Shown here one piece after another: positions 53,575 to 61,532 of a stretch of 64,000 nucleotides of DNA; within the stretch, counting starts at the first letter, position 1, and every line of letters begins with the position of its first letter. The notes below the pieces were generated by a model, which saw only the letters and a program-made list of their open reading frames with translations, made no database searches and was not told the DNA's origin. The position numbers and the translations under genes were made by a program. The DNA comes from Bacillus canaveralius. GTDB taxonomy: Bacteria; Bacillota; Bacilli; Bacillales; Cytobacillaceae. The stretch covers positions 243,814 to 307,813 of the forward strand of contig NZ_PGVA01000028.1 in the NCBI RefSeq assembly GCF_002860125.1, in the 5' to 3' direction.

Positions 53575-54507
53575 ATGAATAAATTATTTATATCTTCAGT
53601 TCTTGCAATTGTTATGACCATGGTACTTGGATTTAGCGCACTTTATTTATTTGTGCTCGATTCGAAAAATCAGCTACCTGTAAAAGTTTCTACAGATGAT
53701 AGTCCTGTAGCTCAAGTTGAAAAGTCAAATCATCCGTATCCTCCGCCAAGTATGGATGATGTTCCTGAGGGTGAAGAGGGAGAATTAATTAAATTGGGAG
53801 AAAAAGCTCATAACGAGACGAACACAGTTCTCGATGGATATGTAGGGAATACACTGAGTTGTGCAAGCTGCCATGCAAATGGTGGCGTTGATTCCTCACT
53901 TGACCTTGTTGGAGTTTCAAAGACATATCCTCAATATAATTCAAGGGCAGGTAGAGTAGTAAAACTAGAGGATCGTATTAACGGTTGCTTTAAACGAAGT
54001 ATGAATGGTAAACCTCTTCCTTTGGATAGCAAGGAAATGAAAGCGATGGTTGCCTATTATTCCTTTATTTCAACAAATGTCCCTGATGGTACGAAAGAAA
54101 GACCATTGGCCAAGCTGACAAAAGCAGAGGGTGACTTAGCCAAAGTCAATATTGATGAAGGCAGGGAAACTTACAACAAAGCATGTATTACGTGTCATGG
54201 TGAGGACGGATCAGGGGCTGGAACAGGACTAGCTCTTTGGGGAGATAAATCGTACAATATTGGCGCGGGAATGGCACGGAACAGGACAGCAGCAGGGTTT
54301 ATCAAAGAATACATGCCAAAAGCACCGACGGGCGGATATGAACCGGGTTCCTTAACGGAAGAGGAAGCTATGAACATCGCTGCATACATTAACTCAATGA
54401 ATAGACCGGATTTTCCAGATAAAATTAAAGACTGGCCAAAAGGGGATGCCCCCGATGATGCGGCTTATGAAACACTTGCCAGTAAAAAAGAAACAGAGAA
54501 AAAATAA
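53575..54507 (+). CDS. TsdA-like membrane-anchored dihaem cytochrome c
   Basis: A 310-residue protein with a signal anchor (residues 5-27), a Pro/Asp linker, and two cytochrome c domains with CASCH (C96) and CITCH (C204). Between them, TYPQYNSRAGRVVKLEDRINGCFKRSMNGKPLP is the TsdA signature, and its C138 sits where TsdA enzymes have the unusual Cys ligand of the active-site haem. TsdA oxidises two thiosulfates to tetrathionate or runs in reverse. GAGAGGAG precedes the ATG. A terminator follows. Together with the SoxB-like gene it suggests thiosulfate metabolism. Confidence 0.85.
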   Translation: MNKLFISSVLAIVMTMVLGFSALYLFVLDSKNQLPVKVSTDDSPVAQVEKSNHPYPPPSMDDVPEGEEGELIKLGEKAHNETNTVLDGYVGNTLSCASCHANGGVDSSLDLVGVSKTYPQYNSRAGRVVKLEDRINGCFKRSMNGKPLPLDSKEMKAMVAYYSFISTNVPDGTKERPLAKLTKAEGDLAKVNIDEGRETYNKACITCHGEDGSGAGTGLALWGDKSYNIGAGMARNRTAAGFIKEYMPKAPTGGYEPGSLTEEEAMNIAAYINSMNRPDFPDKIKDWPKGDAPDDAAYETLASKKETEKK

Positions 54508-54516
54508 ACACTAATG

Positions 54517-54545
54517 AATGACCCGTTGAAAGCGGGTCATTTTAC
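54517..54545 (+). terminator. Rho-independent terminator
   Basis: AATGACCCG pairs with CGGGTCATT around a 7-base loop and is followed by TT. It ends the TsdA-like gene. Confidence 0.8.
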
Positions 54546-54617
54546 AGTTAAATTAAAATCATCCTTTTGTAAAACTCATTCTTTAATCGGTATAATAGAG
54601 ACAAGGGGCTGATTGAG

Positions 54618-55040
54618 TTGGAAGATAAAAAATTAAGAGGCAAAACAATCTTAGTAGTAGATAGCAATAATGAAAACCGTGCAATGATAAGATTTCACCT
54701 TTCGAGGCTAGGATTCGAAATAATAGAAGCTACCAATGGACAAATAGCCCGAGAAAAATACTTAAAGTACGATCCCTGCTTTGTGTTGCTGGAAACATCT
54801 CTGCCTGATATGGATGCACTGGAGATTTGCTCGTGGATGCGTTACGAACTTGACAGCAATGTCCCGATCATTATTCTATCATCTGAAAATACAGATTATG
54901 ACAGGATAGAAGGCTTAAAAAAGGGAGCTGATGATTATATCGGCAAACCCTATAATCTAGAGGAATTAACAATCAGAATCGAAACGGTATTACGGAGAAC
55001 CGCAAACCGCTGCAGCAAACGGCAAATATCCCAATACTAA
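54618..55040 (+). pseudogene. Receiver domain of a truncated response regulator
   Basis: A TTG start follows AAGGGG behind a good promoter (TTGTAA and TATAAT with 18-base spacing). The 140 residues cover only a receiver domain and the first linker residues of an OmpR-type regulator (ETVLRRTANR), then stop where the DNA-binding domain should begin. The phospho-acceptor Asp is Glu59 (FVLLETSLPDMDA) and the acidic pair is DS rather than DD, so normal phosphorylation is unlikely. The truncation coincides with the start of a molybdoenzyme fragment, so a deletion joined them. Confidence 0.7.
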
Positions 55041-55360
55041 TGCAAATCACAAAGGACTATGATCTCGAAAGAGTGTGGATCAATCCAATACGCGCCAAAG
55101 AACTTGGCATAAAGGATGGGGACTTAGTAGAAGTAAAATCTAATGAGGCAACGAGCAAGATCCGCGTGAAGGTTACCGAACGCATCCATCCTGAAGCATT
55201 ATTTGTACCGAGCCATTACGGAATTACGTCAAAACACTTAAAAACTGGTAATGGAGTTGGCTTTGGCTATATGGAACACGTTCCTTTTGACTTTGAACCA
55301 TGGAGTGGGGCTGGCATGATTCACGAAGTTATCGTAAGGGTAAGGAAGGTGGAAGTCTAA
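55040..55360 (+). pseudogene. C-terminal domain of a molybdopterin oxidoreductase (PhsA/PsrA/TtrA type)
   Basis: 106 codons encode the molybdopterin-dinucleotide-binding end of a DMSO-reductase-family subunit: VWINPIRAKELGIKDGDLVEVKSNE, PEALFVPSHYG and GVGFGYMEH. The N-terminal ~600 residues with the FeS and catalytic motifs are absent, and no ribosome site precedes the ATG at 55040. The reading frame meets the following ferredoxin gene by a TAATG overlap, as in an original operon. It is therefore the remaining 3' end of a deleted catalytic gene. Confidence 0.85.
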
Positions 55361-55896
55361 TGGCGCGTTATGGAATGCTAATGAATACAACTAAATGCGT
55401 AGGCTGTTTTGCGTGCCGAGTTAGCTGCCAAATGCAAAATGAGCTGCCTGTCAAAGAATCATTCATAAAATTTTATGAAAAAGAATTAGGCGTTTTCCCA
55501 AACGTTAAAAATGAAATTATTCCTGTCCAGTGCCAGCACTGTGAAGATGCACCCTGTGCGAGTGTATGTCCTACAAAAGCTACTTATGTGACAAAAGATG
55601 GCATTGTTTTAGTGGATGAAGAACGATGCATTGGCTGTAAATATTGTATGGTTGCCTGTCCCTATAATGCAAGAATTCATAGTGAAGAAACAGGGTGCGT
55701 GGAAAAGTGCCGTTTTTGCGCGGAATTAGTTGCAGAAGGAAAACAGCCTGCATGTGTAAGTACTTGTATTAGTAATGCACGTATTTTTGGAGATCTGGAT
55801 GATCCTAACAGTGATGTTTCGAAGGCAATCATTAAATATAATGCGAAACCCTTGAGACCTGATTTGGGCAAAGCGAAAATTTATTACGTGAGGTGA
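55360..55896 (+). CDS. Four-cluster ferredoxin subunit (PhsB/PsrB/TtrB type)
   Basis: A 178-residue iron-sulfur protein. Cys motifs for four [4Fe-4S] clusters are intact: CVGCFACRVSC, CQHCEDAPCASVCP, CIGCKYCMVACP and CVEKCRFC...CVSTC. It would carry electrons between an NrfD-type membrane subunit and a molybdoenzyme. GGTGGAAG precedes the ATG. Both partner genes are broken, so this intact gene probably has no working complex. Confidence 0.88.
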   Translation: MARYGMLMNTTKCVGCFACRVSCQMQNELPVKESFIKFYEKELGVFPNVKNEIIPVQCQHCEDAPCASVCPTKATYVTKDGIVLVDEERCIGCKYCMVACPYNARIHSEETGCVEKCRFCAELVAEGKQPACVSTCISNARIFGDLDDPNSDVSKAIIKYNAKPLRPDLGKAKIYYVR

Positions 55897-55901
55897 GTTC
55901 A

Positions 55902-56798
55902 ATGGTTTGGGGAACGATTATTGCGGCCTACTTATTTTTGGCCGGGCTAAGTGCAGGCGCGTTTTTGACATCTTCCTATGTATCTCGTAAATACCCTGAA
56001 GCAGTTACGATAAGAATTGTGGGCAGAATGATCAGTCCTGCTTTAATGGGTGTTGGCCTGTTGCTGCTCATTTTGGATGCAGAGGCCGGAATAAAGCATC
56101 CTTTACGCTTTATCTATCTGTTAACGAATTTCAATTCCGTCATGACAATTGGAACGTATTTCATCAGCATATTTATGATGATTTCACTTTATTTTGCTTT
56201 GATGGAAATATTAAAAAAGAATACTATAAAGTTATTTGAGTATGCCGGCGTGTTATTTGCTGTTGCGACGGCGATTTATACAGGTTTCTTGATCGGGGTC
56301 ATCAGTGCGGTTCCATTATGGAATACGGCCATCCTGCCAATCCTGTTTGTCGTTTCCGGCGTTTCAACAGGAATAGCAGCCACAATGCTGGTTTCCTCGG
56401 TCATTAACAAACACGAAGTCCATAAAGTCGCATCTGTAAAAAAATACACTTGATTTTACTAATTACCGAAATATTCCTTTTTCTTCACGATGTTCTTGAT
56501 CACAAGCTCTTCCAATGAATCTGCTGCCCAGTCTGTTTCTTCCCTGTTGTCCGGTGAATTCAGTAATCTCTTCTGGATCGGGTTAATAGCTGTTGGACTC
56601 CTATTGCCAATGGTTGTTGAAGGGCTTGAATTAATGAACTCCAACAAGATTGCGAAGAGTTCAGTCGGGCGGGAAGTCGCTTCTTCGGGTTCAACGGGAA
56701 TAATCCCTACCCTAATTACCGAAAGTTCCGTGCTGGCTGGTGGATTCATCCTTCGCTACCTCATTCTGGCAGCAGCCGTGCCGATTGCTTTTCTATAG
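55902..56798 (+). pseudogene. Frameshifted NrfD/PsrC-type membrane subunit
   Basis: The first 183 residues (GTIIAAYLFLAGLSAGAF and five helices) end at TGA 56451. The same frame resumes after TAA 56460 with SSSNESAAQSVSSLLSGEF to 56798. Between A7 (56438-56444) and T5 (about 56476-56480), a different frame reads HLILLITEIFLF, the expected next helix. So two opposite single-base shifts at homopolymers about 35 bases apart interrupt one ~300-residue quinol-oxidising subunit. It is either a pseudogene or a base-call problem. Confidence 0.8.
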
Positions 56799-56821
56799 TA
56801 TGATCGAACTTCCCTTATATA

Positions 56822-56860
56822 GAGAACTATATTCCTAATGCGGAATATGGTTCTTTTTTA
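56822..56860 (+). terminator. Rho-independent terminator
   Basis: AGAACTATATTCC pairs with GGAATATGGTTCT around TAATGC and is followed by T6. It ends the ferredoxin-NrfD operon. Confidence 0.85.
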
Positions 56861-56978
56861 TAATGGTCACTTAATCTTTAAATTTTTCCAATTTGAGTGC
56901 AATAAAACCTACTAAAATAAATAAGTATAGGAAAGCATTGGAAAGCATTGGATTTTTAATATCTCAGGGGTGATAATA

Positions 56979-58011
56979 ATGGATTTGGAAATGGAACACA
57001 TTCAGCAGATAATGGATCAATTGCCTGATGGGATTATCGTCATGAATGAGAAAAGGGTCATCTATTTTATGAATTTAAAGGCCCGGGAACTAACTGGTTG
57101 GGAAATTGGGGATAAGGTTCCATATTGCACGTATTGTCATCATAGAGAAGTAGAAGATGATGAAGAAAGGTGCCTTAAATGACTCTTTGCCTTACTTTTA
57201 TTCGCAAATGCCAGTGTATGCAGGCGTAGTGAAAGACTTTAGCATGAGCCTTAAAAGGATTTTTATCAGGGGAGAACTGAATTTTCAATTGATATTAAGG
57301 CCTCCGGTAAGAAATGAACATATTGAGATGGCTAAGTTTCACGAATTGCTTGTTCAAGAAACGATGTTGACACAGGAGGCAGAACGGAAAAGGATTGCTC
57401 GGGAACTCCATGATCACATTGGACAAAGTGTTTACAGTATTTATTTAGGACTTGAAGGAATAAAGGCGTTTGTTGAAAATGAAAAATACGAAAAACATTT
57501 AGCACGAATGACAAACGTAATGGAAAAAACATTGAATGAAATTAAGGATTTATCGAAAAGCTTGAGACCGGAAATTGTTTCCCGGCTTGGAATAAGAGAT
57601 ACATTAACAGAAGCAGTAAGAGAATGGAGAACCCTTTATAATATTGAATTTTATTGATGATCAATCTCACAGACGAAGAGTCTTTTGATTCAGAAAATGA
57701 ACTTCATTTTTTTCGCGTTTTGCAGGAGGGTATTAATAATGCGATTCGTCATGGCAAAGCAGATTACATCTCAATTCAACTAAAATCATATTTTCATCAT
57801 GTCTTCTTCAAAGTCTATGATAATGGTATGGGTTTCGAAATCAAAAACGAGAACATTAATGGCCTCGGGACCAAACACATGTTAGAGAGATGCAGAATTC
57901 TTGAAGGAGATCTCAGATGGTTCAGTAAATGGGGGGGGGCCTAGTGTTGAAGGGTTTGTCACGTTAGTCAGTAAAGAGGGGAAGGTGCACCATGAACTTA
58001 ATGATTGTTGA
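56979..58011 (+). pseudogene. NreB-like oxygen-sensing histidine kinase, frameshifted three times
   Basis: The gene opens after AGGGGTG with a PAS domain (QLPDGIIVMNEKRVIYFMN) and C50, C53 and C65 in the spacing C-x2-C-x11-C. Frame breaks follow near 57182, 57655 and in a G9 run (57931-57939). Removing the A at 57182 gives CLKCSLPYF, completing the C-x2-C-x11-C-x2-C cluster motif of NreB. Further on are the HisKA_3 box (AERKRIARELHDHIGQSVYSI) and an ATPase domain (EGINNAIRHGKA, YDNGMGF). After repair it ends at 58011, overlapping the regulator start by 20 bases. Confidence 0.85.
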
Positions 58012-58623
58012 TGATCATGAAATTGTACGTGAGGGTTTGGCCATGCTGATGGAGCAATCTTTTTGTATTGATGCGGTTTATTTTGCTTCAGAAGGAAGAG
58101 AAGCACTTCGGCTGGCGACAAATTACCCGGTTGATTTAGTGCTTCTGGATTTATCGATGCCTGGCGGATTAGACGGACTATCCGTTATAGGAAAACTAAA
58201 AAATTTACTTTCTGATGCGAAGGTCGTTGTTTTTTCAATGTATGGTGACATTCGACATCAGAAAAAAGCCTTCGAATGCGGGGCAGATGGATTTTTAGTG
58301 AAACAGTTAAAAAGGAAAGAATTGATTCAGTCAATTGATCAAATCCTGGCAAATCATAAAGTTTTTAATGAGCAGGTGTTTTCAGGAGATACCGAGTCCA
58401 GGTCACAATCGGTAGTACCTTTGGATTTGCCGATCACAAACCGGGAGAGGGAAGTGTTCATATTAACGGTAAAAGGTTTTACACAAAAAGATATCGCCGA
58501 AAAGCTTCATATCTCCATCAAAACGGTTGAAAATCATCGCGCCGTATTTGTGAAAAATTAGGAAGTCATAAACGAAACGATTGGATAGATATTGCTAAAA
58601 AACACAATATTTTTGACCTATAG
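57992..58623 (+). pseudogene. NreC-like LuxR-family response regulator, frameshifted near its end
   Basis: The receiver (IVDDHEIVREGL, VLLDLSMPGGLDGLS) and most of the LuxR-type HTH (LPITNREREVFILTVKGFTQKDIAEKLHISIKTVENH) are intact. At 58537-58545 an extra base turns RRICEKLGSHKRNDW into AVFVKN and a stop at 58561. In the other frame the normal end continues to TAG at 58623. The recognition helix is complete, so some DNA binding might remain. It partners the NreB-like kinase. Confidence 0.8.
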
Positions 58624-58702
58624 ACTGTTTCTGTTTATCACTATCTCCGCCTTGTTTTGTCACTTTTTAGATGCAAAAGGTTCACACAAAAGAAACAGAC
58701 AT

Positions 58703-58725
58703 AGATATAGGGGTATGGGTATAAT
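58703..58725 (+). promoter_or_regulatory. CstR-type tandem half-site with -10 box
   Basis: ATATAGGGGTATGGGTATAAT contains GGGGTAT and GGGTAT in direct orientation, ending in a TATAAT -10 (58720-58725). The element resembles the one upstream of the CoA-disulfide reductase (43663) rather than the inverted operators of the yrk-like cluster. Confidence 0.55.
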
Positions 58726-58769
58726 GACGGTGTAAGAAAAAATAAATTGTTTCCGGGAGGAAGTATGTT

Positions 58770-59171
58770 ATGGAACAGCAGGTACCATCTTTAGCGATTA
58801 TTTTATTATCCGAAAATCTTGAAAAGCTTCATGCAGGCTCATTGGTAGGATCAGTTGCCTCTATGTCAGGAATGACTGTTAATGTATTCGTGACGATGAA
58901 CGCACTGAAGGCTTTCAAAAAGGAAAACTTTGAAAATGAAAACTTTGTAACTGGCACAATCGGAAAAGAAATGCTTGCGAAGAAGATTCCTTTGTTTAAT
59001 GAATTGCTGAAGGAAGGCAAGGAAAACGGTGTTCTCCATATTTATGGATGTGCGCTTGCAATGGATATTATGGGCTGGGAAAAAAAAGATATGGTTGATA
59101 TCTTTGATGATGTTATCGGTGTAACGAAGTTTTTAGGAATGGCCCAGGGAGCACAAGTTATCACTATGTGA
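58770..59171 (+). CDS. DsrE-family protein of the SQR module
   Basis: A 133-residue protein with LAIILLSENLEKLHAGSLVGSVASMSGMTVNVFVTM and the reactive Cys in HIYGCALAMDIMGWEKKD (near residue 94). This is the DsrE3A-like subgroup, which commonly accompanies TusA in sulfur-oxidation loci. It would shuttle persulfide from SQR to TusA. GGGAGG precedes the ATG. It is first in the operon behind the CstR-type site. Confidence 0.85.
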   Translation: MEQQVPSLAIILLSENLEKLHAGSLVGSVASMSGMTVNVFVTMNALKAFKKENFENENFVTGTIGKEMLAKKIPLFNELLKEGKENGVLHIYGCALAMDIMGWEKKDMVDIFDDVIGVTKFLGMAQGAQVITM

Positions 59172-59259
59172 TACGCAGACGAGGGAAAAAAGAATAGGGC
59201 CAATGATTCTTTTTTTCCACACCTGGAAAATTTATTTAACTAACATGGAGGTAAAAGTC

Positions 59260-59499
59260 ATGAGTGAAGCTGTCGTAACTAAATCAATTGATGCCAGAGG
59301 AGCATATTGCCCCGGTCCGTTAATGGAACTTGTAAAAGGAATTAAAAAAGGAGCCATTGGCGATGTAATCGAAGTTATTTCTACTGATAAAGGATCTGCC
59401 AAAGACATTCCTGAATGGGTAAACAAGATGGGCCACGAAATCGTATACAGAAAAATTGATGGAGACGAATTCAGAATTGCGGTCAGAAAAGCAAAATGA
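59260..59499 (+). CDS. TusA sulfur carrier of the SQR module
   Basis: A 79-residue TusA whose motif is ARGAYCPGPLMELVKGIKK. CPGP replaces the CPMP of the yrk-like proteins, so it belongs to a different TusA branch, usual in sulfur-oxidation loci. The ATG at 59260 is chosen for GGAGG 8 bases upstream. It lies between the DsrE gene and SQR and is probably a sulfur acceptor. Confidence 0.9.
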   Translation: MSEAVVTKSIDARGAYCPGPLMELVKGIKKGAIGDVIEVISTDKGSAKDIPEWVNKMGHEIVYRKIDGDEFRIAVRKAK

Positions 59500-59537
59500 A
59501 ATCTTACCATGAAGACCGAAATAAAGAGGTGTAATCA

Positions 59538-60677
59538 ATGAAGAACAGAATCGTCGTGCTTGGCGGCGGAAGTGCAGGAACAATGGTGGCGAACAAGCTT
59601 GCAAGGCAGCTTGGAGAGCAAGTGAAAAACGGTGACGTAGAAATTGTGCTTCTTTCAAATACCGAAAAGCATATTTACCAGCCGGGATACTTGTTTATCG
59701 CTTTTAACGAAAAGCCTTCTAAACACTTTATCCGCAAGCAAGAAACCCTTGTACACAAACTTGTAAACTTGGTATTTGACGATATTATTAAAATCGTGCC
59801 TGAAAAGAAAATGGTAGCATCTGCAAAAATACAATACCCATATGATTATCTGGTTATTGCAACTGGATCACATCTGGATTTCGACAGTGTTCCTGGGCTG
59901 AAAGAAGGAGCACATAATTTCTATACTCTTGAAGGTGCGGAGCGTTTGCGTGATGATCTTGCGGCTATGGAAAAAGGACGGATTATGATTACCGTTGATG
60001 TTCCGCACAAATGCCCGGCCGCACCGCTTGAACTTGCCTTGATGCTGGATGATTATTTCCGCAAGCAAGGAAAACGTAAAGACATCGAGATTAAGTATAC
60101 GTATCCAATCGGAAGAATTCACTCACTTGCTCCGGTTGCTGAATGGGCATTGCCGGAGTTTGAAAAGCGAGACATCAAATACGAAACCTTCTTTAACCTC
60201 GAAGAAGTTGATCCTAAGCGCAAAGTCGCGATTACGATGGACGGAGAGGAACATCAGTATGATATGCTCGTTGCCATCCCTGCCCATACAGGTGCAAAAG
60301 CAGTGATCGATTCAGGAATCGGTGATGAGTCAGGATTTATTCCTACAGGCCGGTCTAACTTGAAAATGATAGGACGGGATGATATCTATGTGATTGGCGA
60401 TGCGACCAACCTGCCTATAAGTAAAGCAGGGTCGACTGCTCATTATCAGTCAGAATCGCTTGTGGCGAATATCATCAATCGGGTGAATGGCCTTCCCGAA
60501 ACGGCTGTATATAACGGCAAGGTCGCCTGCTTCCTTGAAAACAGTCTGGAAAATGCCAGTATGATCACTTTTGATTACAATAACCCTCCAGAGCCTGCAG
60601 CAACTTCTGACCTGTTTCACTGGTTTAAAGCTGTTTATAATGAGCTTTACTGGTTAAATGCTAAAGGAATTTTATAG
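59538..60677 (+). CDS. Sulfide:quinone oxidoreductase-type flavoprotein
   Basis: A 379-residue FAD protein of the SQR/FCSD family. VVLGGGSAGTMVANKLA is the FAD fold, followed by the HIYQPGYLFIAF segment. The redox Cys are probably those in VDVPHKCPAAPLELALML (near residue 161) and GKVACFLEN (near 333), and VIGDATNLPISKAGS closes the FAD site. SQR oxidises sulfide to persulfide or polysulfide and passes electrons to quinone at the membrane. AAGAGGTG precedes the ATG. It is followed by a DUF1641 gene, the usual partner. Confidence 0.9.
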   Translation: MKNRIVVLGGGSAGTMVANKLARQLGEQVKNGDVEIVLLSNTEKHIYQPGYLFIAFNEKPSKHFIRKQETLVHKLVNLVFDDIIKIVPEKKMVASAKIQYPYDYLVIATGSHLDFDSVPGLKEGAHNFYTLEGAERLRDDLAAMEKGRIMITVDVPHKCPAAPLELALMLDDYFRKQGKRKDIEIKYTYPIGRIHSLAPVAEWALPEFEKRDIKYETFFNLEEVDPKRKVAITMDGEEHQYDMLVAIPAHTGAKAVIDSGIGDESGFIPTGRSNLKMIGRDDIYVIGDATNLPISKAGSTAHYQSESLVANIINRVNGLPETAVYNGKVACFLENSLENASMITFDYNNPPEPAATSDLFHWFKAVYNELYWLNAKGIL

Positions 60678-60691
60678 AAGGGGTGGGTACA

Positions 60692-61252
60692 ATGGTTTTG
60701 GAAACACCTCAATCACAAATAATAGAACAAGACCAGCTTAAAAGTTTCACTGATGCCGTTTTAAAGGGAATTACCGGTGAAATGGTGTCTTCGATGGCCG
60801 AAAAAGGCGTTAAAATGGTTGAAATGGCCGATGATATTCTCCAACCCGAAACGATCTCTCTTTTAAAGGTTCTTCCGGAAGTGAGTGCAAGCCTGGAACG
60901 AACTTTAATGGAAGTCAAACGTCTTGAAGAATCCGGCGTATTGAAGTCTTTGATGCAGCTGGCAGATTTAGCAGCAAGCATGAAAAAAGGCATGACAGGG
61001 CCTATGGTAACGGATATGGTTGAAAAAGCCGTCGGCGGCATAGAAATCGCGGACTCATTAATCCAGCTTGGAGCGCTTGACTTAGTCGAAGGCATGCTTA
61101 AAGCATTCGATGAAGCTAAAAAGGACAGAACTGGAAAAGCTCCGCTAACTTCCATTCAGCTTATGAAGGCTTTAACAACTAAGGAAACGCGCGAAGGTAT
61201 GGGCTTAATGGTTTCGTTGTTAAAATTTTTACCAAACGAAATTTTGAAATAA
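60692..61252 (+). CDS. DUF1641 protein
   Basis: A 186-residue helical protein. Two internal repeats, GMTGPMVTDMVEKAVGGIEIADS and GITGEMVSSMAEKGVKMVEMADD, mark the DUF1641 family. In Bacillus these follow SQR or formate dehydrogenase genes (for example YjgD after YjgC). It may help attach or assemble the flavoprotein at the membrane, but the function is not established. AAGGGGTG precedes the ATG at 60692, and an in-frame GTG at 60683 overlaps it. Confidence 0.85.
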   Translation: MVLETPQSQIIEQDQLKSFTDAVLKGITGEMVSSMAEKGVKMVEMADDILQPETISLLKVLPEVSASLERTLMEVKRLEESGVLKSLMQLADLAASMKKGMTGPMVTDMVEKAVGGIEIADSLIQLGALDLVEGMLKAFDEAKKDRTGKAPLTSIQLMKALTTKETREGMGLMVSLLKFLPNEILK

Positions 61253-61315
61253 GAAATGACAAAGAGATTTCATTAATGAACTGATTCGCACATAAAGAAT
61301 GGAGCTTTAACTGCC

Positions 61316-61346
61316 CAGGGTACTCTAAAGGAGTATCCTGTTTTTT
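61316..61346 (+). terminator. Rho-independent terminator
   Basis: CAGGGTACTC pairs with GAGTATCCTG (one G-T pair) around TAAAG, followed by six T. It ends the SQR operon. Confidence 0.85.
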
Positions 61347-61532
61347 ATCTGATTTTTTAAGGAAAAATAATATCTATTCCTCCATCGTTTCTCCACTTTT
61401 TTAAATTATGATAAAATCAGCCCTTTTTCTATTCGCTTGTAACTGAGTTCGCAGCTGTATAAGATGATTATAACAACGTCATGCTTAATACTTGTTTTCA
61501 CATACTTTTTGTGAAGCTTTAAGGAGCAATGG

